This document shows, one piece after another, positions 16,701 to 24,658 of a stretch of DNA of 64,000 nt. The stretch is from Pseudomonas purpurea (lineage in GTDB: Bacteria; Pseudomonadota; Gammaproteobacteria; Pseudomonadales; Pseudomonadaceae). The stretch covers positions 2,356,001-2,420,000 of the forward strand of contig NZ_CP150918.1 of the NCBI RefSeq assembly GCF_039908635.1. Direction: 5' to 3'. Made by a program: the position numbers and the translations under genes. The notes under the pieces were generated by a model, which searched no databases, had not been told where the DNA came from, and saw only the letters and a list, made by a program, of their open reading frames with translations. Each line of letters begins with the position of its first letter. The stretch's first letter is position 1.

Positions 16701-17797
16701 GCGCGTGCCTCCTGTGCCGTGCGGACATACAACTGCGACCAGCGTTCAGCCAGGGCCGACAGGTCGTAGCGATCGAGCTGGGTGCGGCGGGCGTTGTCGG
16801 TCAAGGTGCGCACCAGTTGTGGCTGGTCCAGCAATGTTTCGATTTGCCGCGCAAGCGCGGTGCTGTCGGTGGGTTCGGCGAGCAGGCCGTTGTGGTGGTC
16901 TTGCAGCACATCGGGAATTCCACCGACGCCAAACGCCACCACCGGCACGCCAGCCTGCATCGCCTCCAGCAGAATCATCGGCGTGCCCTCGGTGCGTGAG
17001 CTGATGACCAGCGCATCAAGCCGGGTCCACCAGGGGCGCATGTCGGTCTGGTAGCCCGGCAGGGTGATGCGCTCCTGCAATCCGGCGGCTTTGACTCGCG
17101 CCATTAAAGCGCCGCGTTCAGGGCCGTCCCCGAGCATGACGGCCTGTAGTCGCGGGTGTTGATGACACAGTGGAATCAGGGCATCGAGAAACAGGTCGGG
17201 ACCTTTCTCGCTGCTTAATCGTCCGACATAACCGGCCAGCCAGTGCTGACGATCAGTGACGTGGGTAAACGACGTACTGGCAGTCGGCAGGCCGTTGGGG
17301 ATCACTTGCAGTTTTTCCGAGCGCACGCTGGCGTGCCGACACAGCGCGGCAATGCTTTCGGCAACGCAGACCACCCGGTCCACGGATGCCGTGCGGCACA
17401 GTTGCAGGCTCAGCCAGGTGTAGAACTTTTGCTTGCGACTGCGTGGGGTAAACCCGTGTTGGGTAATCACCAGCGGCAGGCGCAACAAGGTGGCGCCGAC
17501 CCAGCCAAACAACAGGCCCTTGAAGTTGTGGGTGTTGATCAGTGGACGCTCGTTACGCCGCTGATGCAAATACTGCAACAACTCGTTCAGGCTCGCGCAG
17601 CCACGGCAATCAACCCCGGCGTCACGGAACCGTGCGATCAACGCTGGCGAGGCATCAAGGAACAGCACCTGATGCTGCCCCGGCGTCGCCAGGCAATGGT
17701 CCAGCAACATCCGCTCGGCACCGTAGAAACCGCCGCTGCTGAGCAGATGAATGATCGGCAGCGCAGAGGCGGGTTGCCCGTTCAATTGCGCACCCAA
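16697..17797 (-). CDS. Family 4 glycosyltransferase
   Basis: About 366 aa. GT-B fold: N-terminal HLLSSGGFYGAERMLLDHC, mid VIPNGLP, YVGRLSSEKGPDLFLDAL (nucleotide-sugar loop), and the C-terminal SRTEGTPMILLEAMQAGVPVVA with the E-x7-E motif of GT4. The start is uncertain: TTG 17797 lies 16 bases inside the preceding gene without a good ribosome site, and TTG 17785 is the next option. Retaining transferase acting on the lipid-linked repeat unit in the cytoplasm. Confidence 0.82.
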   Translation of the reverse strand: MGAQLNGQPASALPIIHLLSSGGFYGAERMLLDHCLATPGQHQVLFLDASPALIARFRDAGVDCRGCASLNELLQYLHQRRNERPLINTHNFKGLLFGWVGATLLRLPLVITQHGFTPRSRKQKFYTWLSLQLCRTASVDRVVCVAESIAALCRHASVRSEKLQVIPNGLPTASTSFTHVTDRQHWLAGYVGRLSSEKGPDLFLDALIPLCHQHPRLQAVMLGDGPERGALMARVKAAGLQERITLPGYQTDMRPWWTRLDALVISSRTEGTPMILLEAMQAGVPVVAFGVGGIPDVLQDHHNGLLAEPTDSTALARQIETLLDQPQLVRTLTDNARRTQLDRYDLSALAERWSQLYVRTAQEARA

Positions 17798-19374
17798 TAC
17801 AGGAAGCTTGGCACTGACCAGTTCGGGTGCGGGTTAAGTTTGTCGGTGTTCTGGTCGTTGATCACCAGCAGTACTGGCAGGCCCAGTTCATGGCTGATTT
17901 GCGCCGGGTGTTTGAAGCGATGGTCGAAGAACTCACGCACGTAGACCAGGGCAATCGCCAGCAACAGGCCAGTGAACAAGCCGAACGGAATGACCAGCAG
18001 CGGTTTGGGGAACGCGGGTTCGGTCGGCTCATACGGTGGGCTGAGGATCCGTGCGTTAGACAGGTCGTTGTCGAGCAGGCGTGCGGTGCTGCTTTCGGCA
18101 AAACGCTGGGCGTAGGTGGAGAAGGCCGCGTGCAGGGCGTTGATCTCGGTGTCCATCTGCCGCAGTTTGCTTTGGGTTTCCTGCAACTGGTGGATGCGGT
18201 TCTTGTAATCGGCGATGCGCGCGGTTTTCTGATCGATCACCGAGCTGATGATCGCCAGGTCGTTGGTACGCTCCTGGATCCGGTTGCTGACGATTTTCAG
18301 GAACTGCTGGCGGGTTCGGGAGATTTGTTCCCGCGTCAGCAACATCGGTTCGCTGCCTGGCTGGAACACGGCCAGATCATTCATGTAGCGGCTGACCTGG
18401 GTGGTCAGTTGTTCGCCCAGTTGCTTGATTTCCCGGTCCTCATAGGCAACGTCGCCCACCGTATTGGTGAAGGTGAAGGGGAAGGTGTAGTCGTTGAGTT
18501 TTGAAGTGCTGGCATTGGCCAGGTTGGTCTTGAGGTACTCAAGCCAGCGCTGGCCTTGCAGAAAGCGATCGCGGAACAGGTTGAGAGCCTGCTCTTCGGT
18601 GTTGATGGCATTCAGGCGGAAGGTGATTTCTTCCTTGGGATCGGACGAGCCGATACTCTCCAGCAGCGCCAGGCGCGTGCCCTCAAGGCCATCAAGGCGC
18701 ACCTGATACTGGGACTTTTTCTGTTCGTAGAACGTCAGCGGCAGGTCGATCGACTGCAACTCCTGACGGTTCTGCAGGTAGTTCTGCAACAGTTGCGCGA
18801 CGAATCGCGTGCCCTGCACCGGATCGCCAAAGGCATAGACAATCGAAATCACGTTGGAACCGGGCAGGGTTTCGATCTTGAGGTTGTCGATGGCCAGTTG
18901 CGTGAACTCGTCCAGGGCGGTGTCACGTACCGGGTCGACCTCCAGGCCCACCAGTTTGCGCACGGGGTTGATCACGTATTCGCGTAGCGGGTTGGTGACG
19001 ACCTTGCGTAACGGGTCAGTCACCAGCCTGGCAAGCAGCCCCGGTGTCGGCGTGTACTCGCCTTTTTCGCGTAACTGGCTGATGGTCTGGCGAATCAGCG
19101 CTGGCGAACGCAGGATATTGGCTTCGGTTTCCATGTCCGCCAGGGAGGGCGGAATGAATGTCGCGTTGTCCTGGGTCAGCGATGTCGTGGCATCGCCCTG
19201 AGAGAGCTTTTTCGACTGCACGATCACTTGGGCAGTGATGTCGAAGCTCTGCTTGAGCACCAGTGGCAACAAGAGTGTGATCACTGCAAAGATCAGGAAG
19301 ACTCGCTTCACCAACTGCTTGTTGGCGAAGAAGATCCTGAAGAATTCATGCAGGTAGTTTTCCTTTGGATTCAT
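17782..19374 (-). CDS. Chain-length determinant, Wzc-like without kinase domain
   Basis: A 530-aa protein of the polysaccharide co-polymerase type. Membrane segment near residues 25-42 (VFLIFAVITLLLPLVL), a long periplasmic region with coiled-coil helices (~230-420, e.g. YKNRIHQLQETQSKLRQMDTEINAL), the GNVR-like zone PPYEPTEPAFPKPLLVIPFGLFTGLLLAIAL with the second membrane segment, and a short cytoplasmic tail without ATP-binding motifs. The ATPase-like partner is the separate gene at 20444-21091, as in the Gram-positive CapA/CapB split. Controls chain length together with the Wza-like exporter just upstream. Confidence 0.83.
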   Translation of the reverse strand: MNPKENYLHEFFRIFFANKQLVKRVFLIFAVITLLLPLVLKQSFDITAQVIVQSKKLSQGDATTSLTQDNATFIPPSLADMETEANILRSPALIRQTISQLREKGEYTPTPGLLARLVTDPLRKVVTNPLREYVINPVRKLVGLEVDPVRDTALDEFTQLAIDNLKIETLPGSNVISIVYAFGDPVQGTRFVAQLLQNYLQNRQELQSIDLPLTFYEQKKSQYQVRLDGLEGTRLALLESIGSSDPKEEITFRLNAINTEEQALNLFRDRFLQGQRWLEYLKTNLANASTSKLNDYTFPFTFTNTVGDVAYEDREIKQLGEQLTTQVSRYMNDLAVFQPGSEPMLLTREQISRTRQQFLKIVSNRIQERTNDLAIISSVIDQKTARIADYKNRIHQLQETQSKLRQMDTEINALHAAFSTYAQRFAESSTARLLDNDLSNARILSPPYEPTEPAFPKPLLVIPFGLFTGLLLAIALVYVREFFDHRFKHPAQISHELGLPVLLVINDQNTDKLNPHPNWSVPSFLYWVRN

Positions 19375-19394
19375 GGTCGGGCACCTGCATAAGG

Positions 19395-20420
19395 TTAGTT
19401 ATTGTTGCCGCTTTTGTTGTCGACTTGATAGGTGAAGCTGTAGCCGAAGCCTTGGAACAGCACGACATCCGCCAGTTGCCTGGCCAGTTCCCCGGCGCTG
19501 GCGAGTCTGGTCTTGGGGACAAACAGCATGTCTTCGGGTTGCAGGTAGGCGATCTGGCTGGCATCGCCGGACAAGGCGGCGTCGACGTCATAGTGACGAG
19601 CCTCCACCTGGTTACCGTTACGGCGCATGATCACCACCGAGTCGAGTCGGGCCTTGTTGTTGGCGCCACGGGCCAGCGTCAGGGCTTCGAGCACCGAGAT
19701 CGGCCGGCGAACCGGGTAGGCGCCGGGCTGGGCAACTTCGCCCAGCACATAGACCTCGTTGCCTTGCGTGGACTTGAGCAGCACGTCAACGGTCATTCGT
19801 CCCGGCAGTTGCTCGTAACGCTTGTTGAGGAAGGTTTCCAGTTGGCTGACGGTCATGCCTTGCAGCGGAACCGCCCCCACTTCCGGGAAGCTCGCATAAC
19901 CGTCGTTGCCCACGGTGATCTCCCGGCTCATGCCGGTGGCCGGGTGATTCAATGTGCTTTTGAGGTTCTGCTCGTTGGTCAGCGGGCTGATGATCTGCAC
20001 GGTCAACTGGTTGCGATTGGGCTGGAACAGCATTTTGCGCTGATAGGCACGCTGGATTTCATCGCGCGCCTCCTCGCTGGTCAAACCGGCAATTTTCACT
20101 GAGGTGTTGGCGCCGGGCAGTTGGATGGTGCCGTCCGGCAGCACCAGTTGGTTGCCGTTGAGCTGGCTGGCGGCCGTGAAGTTCAGTCCGATCTGGTCGC
20201 CAGGCTGAACGCGGTAAGCCGCCGAGCCGCTGGTGCTGATATGGAAAATCACATCCAGTTTGTCGCCGGGGCGCAGGGTCTGTTCGACCCTGGGCATGTC
20301 AGTGGCCTGGGCATTGGCGGGGGGGGCCGTGAGGATCTGCACCGGCATGGTTTGGGTTTCGTTGTAGTTGGAGCAACCTGCGAGAGGTAGCAACAGCAGG
20401 GCAAACCATTTCGCGTTCAT
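19395..20420 (-). CDS. Outer-membrane polysaccharide export protein, Wza-like lipoprotein
   Basis: A 341-aa protein. Signal peptide with lipobox (LLLLPLAGC), then the poly-export domain (LRPGDKLDVIF..., YRVQPGDQIGLNF..., VLPDGTIQLP...) and SLBB-type repeats (EVGAVPLQGMTVSQLETFLNKRY; VYVLGEVAQPGAYPV). The two PGD motifs suggest a duplicated export segment. C-terminus AELA...FGYSFTYQVDNKSGNNN has no clear amphipathic pore helix like that of E. coli Wza. Expected to form the export channel with the Wzc-like protein downstream. AAGGA is the likely ribosome site. Confidence 0.85.
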   Translation of the reverse strand: MNAKWFALLLLPLAGCSNYNETQTMPVQILTAPPANAQATDMPRVEQTLRPGDKLDVIFHISTSGSAAYRVQPGDQIGLNFTAASQLNGNQLVLPDGTIQLPGANTSVKIAGLTSEEARDEIQRAYQRKMLFQPNRNQLTVQIISPLTNEQNLKSTLNHPATGMSREITVGNDGYASFPEVGAVPLQGMTVSQLETFLNKRYEQLPGRMTVDVLLKSTQGNEVYVLGEVAQPGAYPVRRPISVLEALTLARGANNKARLDSVVIMRRNGNQVEARHYDVDAALSGDASQIAYLQPEDMLFVPKTRLASAGELARQLADVVLFQGFGYSFTYQVDNKSGNNN

Positions 20421-20443
20421 GTCGTCATCCTTTGGCTGCTGTT

Positions 20444-21091
20444 TTACAGGTTGTTATAGAGCCATTTTGGCATGTAGTACTTGCGTCGGTTGAAGATGCA
20501 ACCCACCGGTTTTGCCCCTGCCTGTGTCAACCGTTGGGTAGCGGCTTGCGCCACTTCCCAGCGGGTTTCTTCGGCGCGCACCACCAGCACCACGCCGTCC
20601 ACCAGGGTACTGATGACCAGGGTGTCGGCCGCCGAATACACAGCGTCGCCGTCGATCACGACAAACCGGTATTGCGTCCCCAGTTGCTTGAGCAGCGGGC
20701 GTAATGTTTCAGGGTTCAGCCGCTCGACGTTGTGGGTATGACGCCCGTTGGGCAGCACATGGAAGGGCAGGCTGGAAACCTGCACGATGCAGTCCTGCAG
20801 CAAGGGCGGGCTTTCGGTGTTGAACAGCAGGTCGCAAAACCCGCGTTCCTTTTGCAGGCCCAGTTGCTGGCTCAGGTTGTTGGTCGAATAGCTCGCATCG
20901 ACCAACAACACCGGGCCGCTGCTCATTTCGGACAGTTGCCGGGCCAGGGCCAGGGCACTGGTGCTGGTGCCGGAGTCCGTGTTGGCGGCGGTCAGCAGCA
21001 AGGTTCGTAGGTCCGAGTCGAGCACGGTCGAGGTCAGGTTGGTCTCGCTCGGGTTTGCGATGGTCAAGCTTTTGGTGGTTGAACCGTCCAT
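20444..21091 (-). CDS. CpsD/BY-kinase-like protein with degenerate Walker A
   Basis: A 215-aa protein of the CpsD/CapB fold: LLLTAANTDSGTSTSALALARQL at the P-loop position, PVLLVDASYSTNNLSQQLGL (Walker A'), DLLFNTE, and FVVIDGDAVYSAADTLVISTLVDGVVLVVR (Walker B region). The P-loop lacks the usual GK(S/T): the Lys is absent, so ATP binding or kinase activity is doubtful. The tail ends RRKYYMPKWLYNNL with three Tyr, far fewer than a typical Tyr cluster. Next to the Wzc-like gene that lacks a kinase. Probably a regulatory pseudo-kinase, or an ATPase with altered chemistry. Confidence 0.75.
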   Translation of the reverse strand: MDGSTTKSLTIANPSETNLTSTVLDSDLRTLLLTAANTDSGTSTSALALARQLSEMSSGPVLLVDASYSTNNLSQQLGLQKERGFCDLLFNTESPPLLQDCIVQVSSLPFHVLPNGRHTHNVERLNPETLRPLLKQLGTQYRFVVIDGDAVYSAADTLVISTLVDGVVLVVRAEETRWEVAQAATQRLTQAGAKPVGCIFNRRKYYMPKWLYNNL

Positions 21092-21092
21092 C

Positions 21093-21839
21093 TCAACTTG
21101 CTCCGTGGCCGCTGAAAACTTTGAAGGGGGTCTTGAGCAGGATTTTCAGGTCCAGCAGAAGGCTCTGTTCCGCGATGTAGCTCAGGTCGAGCTCCACGCG
21201 CTGGTCGAAGTCGATGTTGCTGCGTCCGGAGATCTGCCACAGGCCGGTCATGCCGGGGTAGATGCTCAGGCGGGCCAGGTGGTTGTCCTTGTACCGGTAG
21301 GCGTTGAACGAAGTTGGGCGTGGGCCGACCAGGCGCATGTCGCCGCAGACCACGTTGATCAGGTTCGGCAGCTCATCGAGGCTGCTGCGGCGCAGGAAAC
21401 CGCCGATGCCGGTGATTCGAGGGTCCTTGTCGATCTTGAAATCAATGGCGTCGGCCCCGTGTTTGTTCAGGTGACGCAGCGACTCCTTGAGCTCCTCGGC
21501 GTTGGCCACCATGGTGCGGAACTTGTACATGCCAAAGGCGCGGCCGCGATAACCGGTGCGTTTTTGTACAAACATCACCGGGCCCGGGCTGCTGAACTTG
21601 ACGGCCAGGCCAAGTCCCAGCAACACCGGCGATAACAGCACCAGCAACACCAGGGCACCGAAACAGGCAACCACCCGGTTGGTTCGCGACAGCGTCCAGG
21701 GACGGCCGCCGTCGCGTCCGGTGATCCAGCCACGTCCTTGCATGTGGATCGCGGTGTCCAGGCGCATGCGATGTTCGGGGTCCAGGCGTTTGTCGCGGCG
21801 CAGGTGTTGCAGCGGCACACCTTTTTCATGACCAGTCAT
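21093..21839 (-). CDS. Initiating undecaprenyl-phosphate sugar transferase
   Basis: A 248-aa protein of the bacterial sugar transferase family (C-terminal catalytic half of WcaJ/PssY). One hydrophobic segment (VVACFGALVLLVLLSPVLLGLGLAV), then the catalytic core: SSPGPVMFVQKRTGYRGRAFGMYKFRTM, DPRITGIGGFLRRSSLDELPNLINV, GDMRLVGPRP, YPGMTGLWQISGRS, and D-Y near LDLSYI. Transfers the first sugar-1-phosphate to undecaprenyl phosphate. ATG 21839 overlaps the epimerase stop by four bases. Which sugar is unclear; glucose or galactose is common for this group. Confidence 0.87.
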   Translation of the reverse strand: MTGHEKGVPLQHLRRDKRLDPEHRMRLDTAIHMQGRGWITGRDGGRPWTLSRTNRVVACFGALVLLVLLSPVLLGLGLAVKFSSPGPVMFVQKRTGYRGRAFGMYKFRTMVANAEELKESLRHLNKHGADAIDFKIDKDPRITGIGGFLRRSSLDELPNLINVVCGDMRLVGPRPTSFNAYRYKDNHLARLSIYPGMTGLWQISGRSNIDFDQRVELDLSYIAEQSLLLDLKILLKTPFKVFSGHGAS

Positions 21840-22918
21840 AGACTTCTCCGCTGTTTTACTGGCTCTGTGTGCGCTAACGACTCACTGGCGAGCGCCGTCT
21901 GGGCGATGGACAGCGGGTAGTAGTCACGGAACCAGGCAATGAAGCGGCCGAGCCCTTCGTCGAGTTCGACCTGGGGATGGAAGCCGGTGTCGTGTTCAAG
22001 CTCATGGACATCGGCGTAGGTATTGAGAACATCCCCCGGCTGCAAGGGCAGCAACTCCACCCGGGCTTTTCGCCCCAGGTGTTTTTCCAGTAATGCCACG
22101 TAGTCCTTGAGTTCCACCGGGCGTTCGCCGCCGATGTTGTAGATCCTCCATGGCGCCATGCTGGTCGAGGGGTCCGGGTGTTCTCGGTCCCACGCCGGTG
22201 CGACTTTGGGTGGTCGTTCGAGCAGGCGTGCAAGGCTTTCGATGATGTCGTCGATGTAGGTGAAATCACGCTGGTGTTCGCCGTAGTTGAACAGCTTCAG
22301 CGGATGCCCCTCGCTGATTGCCCGGGCGAACTGGATCGGGGACATGTCCGGGCGTCCCCAAGGGCCGTACACCGTGAAAAATCGCAGGCCGGTGCAGGGC
22401 AGGCCATACAAGTGGCTGTAGCTGTGGGCCATCAACTCGTTGGCTTTTTTGGTGGCCGCGTACAGGGACAGCGGATGGTTCACGCCGTCATGGGCCGAGT
22501 AAGGCGTGTGCTGGTTGGCACCGTAGACCGAACTGGACGAGGCATAGATCAGGTGGCGCACCGGATGGTGGCGGCAGCTTTCGAGAATATTCAGGAAACC
22601 CGTGAGGTTGCTGTCCAGGTACGCCCTGGGGTTTTCCAGCGAGTAGCGCACGCCGGCCTGTGCGGCGAGGTGGATGACCACTTCGGGTTGCTCGCGCACA
22701 AACAGCTCATGGATTGCCACGCTGTCGGCCAGGTCGACCCGTGCCAGCGCAAAATCCCCCGCTTGATCCTGTACCCAGCGCACCCGGTCGTGCTTGAGCT
22801 GGGGGTCGTAGTAATCGTTGAAGTTGTCGAGCCCACACACATGATGGCCGTCGCGCAGCAGCCGCAACACACAATGAGCGCCAATGAAGCCGGCCGCGCC
22901 GGTGACCAGTATTTTCAT
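21836..22918 (-). CDS. NAD-dependent epimerase, probable UDP-glucuronate 4-epimerase
   Basis: A 360-aa extended SDR protein. NAD motif GAAGFIGAH at the N-terminus, catalytic SSSSVYG and YAATKKANE (Tyr-x3-Lys), and the substrate region LRFFTVYGPWGRPDMSPIQFARAI. The stretch GRPDM...F and HQRDFTYIDDI are typical of the UDP-glucuronate 4-epimerase (CapI/LspL) group. Next to UDP-glucose dehydrogenase, the likely path is UDP-Glc to UDP-GlcA to UDP-GalA, predicting uronic acids in the polymer. Overlaps the dehydrogenase stop by four bases (ATGA). Confidence 0.85.
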   Translation of the reverse strand: MKILVTGAAGFIGAHCVLRLLRDGHHVCGLDNFNDYYDPQLKHDRVRWVQDQAGDFALARVDLADSVAIHELFVREQPEVVIHLAAQAGVRYSLENPRAYLDSNLTGFLNILESCRHHPVRHLIYASSSSVYGANQHTPYSAHDGVNHPLSLYAATKKANELMAHSYSHLYGLPCTGLRFFTVYGPWGRPDMSPIQFARAISEGHPLKLFNYGEHQRDFTYIDDIIESLARLLERPPKVAPAWDREHPDPSTSMAPWRIYNIGGERPVELKDYVALLEKHLGRKARVELLPLQPGDVLNTYADVHELEHDTGFHPQVELDEGLGRFIAWFRDYYPLSIAQTALASESLAHTEPVKQRRSL

Positions 22919-24267
22919 TGTGTCGAGACCTCGGGAGCAATCCTGCGCAGGCCGATGCCGCTGTAGTGCAGGCCGGCCGCGGCCACGTGCTCAGGGTTGT
23001 AGAGGTTGCGGCCGTCGACGATCACCCGTGAGCGCAATTTGTCGGCCAGTACCTCGAAATCGACCACCCGGAAGTTTTTCCATTCGGTGCAGATCACCAG
23101 GGCGTCGGCGTCTTCCAGGGTGTCGTCACGCGTCGCGCACAGGTGCAGGTCATCCCGGTAACCGTAGAGGCGCCGGCATTCGGACATGGCTTCAGGGTCG
23201 AACGCATGCACGGTTGCGCCTTCCTGCCACAGCGCTTCCATCAGGTAGCGGCTCGGGGCTTCGCGCATGTCGTCGGTGTTGGGCTTGAAGGCCAGCCCCC
23301 AGACGGCGATTTTCTTGTCGGCAAAACCGTTCGGGAAATACGCCCGCAGTTTGCTGAAGAGGATGTGCCGCTGGCTGTCGTTGACGTCGGTGACACTGCG
23401 CAGCAGGCGCAGCGGCATGCCGTTGTGTTCGGCGGTGTGCAGCAGGGCGCGCAGGTCCTTGGGGAAACACGAGCCGCCGAAGCCACAGCCGGGGTAGATG
23501 AAGTGATAACCGATGCGCGGGTCCGAGCCGATCCCTTTGCGCACCGCCTCGATGTCGGCACCCAGCAACTCAGTGAGGTTGGCCAGTTCGTTCATGAAAC
23601 TGATGCGGGTCGCCAGCATGGCGTTGGCTGCGTACTTGGTCAGCTCGGCGCTGCGGTTGTCCATGAACATCAGCTTTTCATGGTTACGGCAGAACGGCGC
23701 GTAGAGTTCGCTCAACTGATTGCGCGCTTCTTCGTCAGTGGTGCCGACGATGATCCGGTCCGGGCGCATGCAATCGGCCAGTGCACTGCCTTCCTTGAGG
23801 AACTCCGGGTTGGAGACCACGCGTACGTTGAGCTGCTCCAGGCCACGCCGATCCAGTTCATGGCGGGCAGCAGCAGTGACCTGATCGGCAGTACCGACCG
23901 GAACCGTGGATTTGATGATCAGTGTCCGGTCGGCGTTCATGCAACTGGCGATTTGCCGGGTGACCGCCAGGACGTGGCTGAGGTCGGCCGACCCGTCCTC
24001 GTCAGCGGGGGTGCCGACGGCGATGAAAATCAGTTCGGCGTGAGCGACGGCATCACTGGCCTGGGTGGTGAACAGCAGGCGACCGTCCTTGATGTTCTCT
24101 TCCAGCGTGCCGGAAAGGCCCGGTTCACTGATCGGAGGGACCGCCTGTTGCAGTTGCCGGATTTTGTTGGGGTCGATGTCCACACACAATACCCGGTGCC
24201 CAACGTCCGCCAAGGCCGCCGCTTGTATCAAGCCAACGTAACCCGTACCAAATACGCTCACGTCCAT
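22915..24267 (-). CDS. ugd: UDP-glucose 6-dehydrogenase
   Basis: 450 aa from ATG 24267 (GAGG nine bases upstream); a TTG 36 bases earlier has no ribosome site. Starts directly with the NAD fold MDVSVFGTGYVGLIQAAALA. Family motifs: FIAVGTP, STVPVGT, VVSNPEFLKEGSALADCMRPDRIIVG, KYAANAMLATRISFMNE, and the catalytic Cys in GCGFGGSCFPKDLRAL. Oxidises UDP-glucose to UDP-glucuronate. First gene of the exopolysaccharide operon. GDP-mannose dehydrogenase is a related alternative, but the NPEFLKEG...RPDRI block fits UDP-glucose enzymes. Confidence 0.88.
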   Translation of the reverse strand: MDVSVFGTGYVGLIQAAALADVGHRVLCVDIDPNKIRQLQQAVPPISEPGLSGTLEENIKDGRLLFTTQASDAVAHAELIFIAVGTPADEDGSADLSHVLAVTRQIASCMNADRTLIIKSTVPVGTADQVTAAARHELDRRGLEQLNVRVVSNPEFLKEGSALADCMRPDRIIVGTTDEEARNQLSELYAPFCRNHEKLMFMDNRSAELTKYAANAMLATRISFMNELANLTELLGADIEAVRKGIGSDPRIGYHFIYPGCGFGGSCFPKDLRALLHTAEHNGMPLRLLRSVTDVNDSQRHILFSKLRAYFPNGFADKKIAVWGLAFKPNTDDMREAPSRYLMEALWQEGATVHAFDPEAMSECRRLYGYRDDLHLCATRDDTLEDADALVICTEWKNFRVVDFEVLADKLRSRVIVDGRNLYNPEHVAAAGLHYSGIGLRRIAPEVSTQ

Positions 24268-24658
24268 ATTGGCGTGCCTCGTAAACCGGTGGATGTAACT
24301 CAATTGAGACTGTCAAAATGGGTATAGCCCAGCCTCGGTAATCCGTGTCAGCAAACTGACATGTTCTTCATGTTGGGAAAGGGCCGGAATTCCGGCGCTT
24401 TGCCATCAAGCGCCGTCAGGCAGCGGCTTTGGTGCGCTTTTGAGAGGTTGGTGGGGTTTTGAAGAAAGCGATAAACGGTCGCATGCCTCGTATTACAAGG
24501 CCTCACGGGGGCTGGGTGTGTCAGTTTTGAGTCAACGGTTTTTTGACGCTTTTAACGGTTTTTTCATGTTTCTTGCGCTTTGATCGCGGGCTGCTAGTGT
24601 CAAAAAGTGGCCATTGATGGGCACGCCAACGGCTGATGATCGGGAGCGTCAGGGCGCC
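24268..24658. promoter_or_regulatory. Divergent control region of the exopolysaccharide operon
   Basis: 391 bp between the first operon gene and the plus-strand sulfatase-fold gene. It contains a perfect 14-bp palindrome (24383-24396, GCCGGAATTCCGGC) and two copies of AACGGTTTTTT (24534-24544 and 24554-24564) exactly 20 bp apart, i.e. about two helical turns. A TTGACA on the minus strand (24311-24316) has no good -10 partner. These are operator-like features of unknown binding protein. I see no coding sequence. Confidence 0.5.

Noticed and set aside
15357-16769. 470-codon plus-strand frame opposite the Wzy-like gene
   Set aside because: The same kind of Gln-rich shadow; the minus strand has the ribosome site, family motifs and operon overlap.
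24311-24316. TTGACA on the minus strand as -35 of the exopolysaccharide promoter
   Set aside because: No acceptable -10 hexamer at 16-18 bp, so I do not call a promoter.
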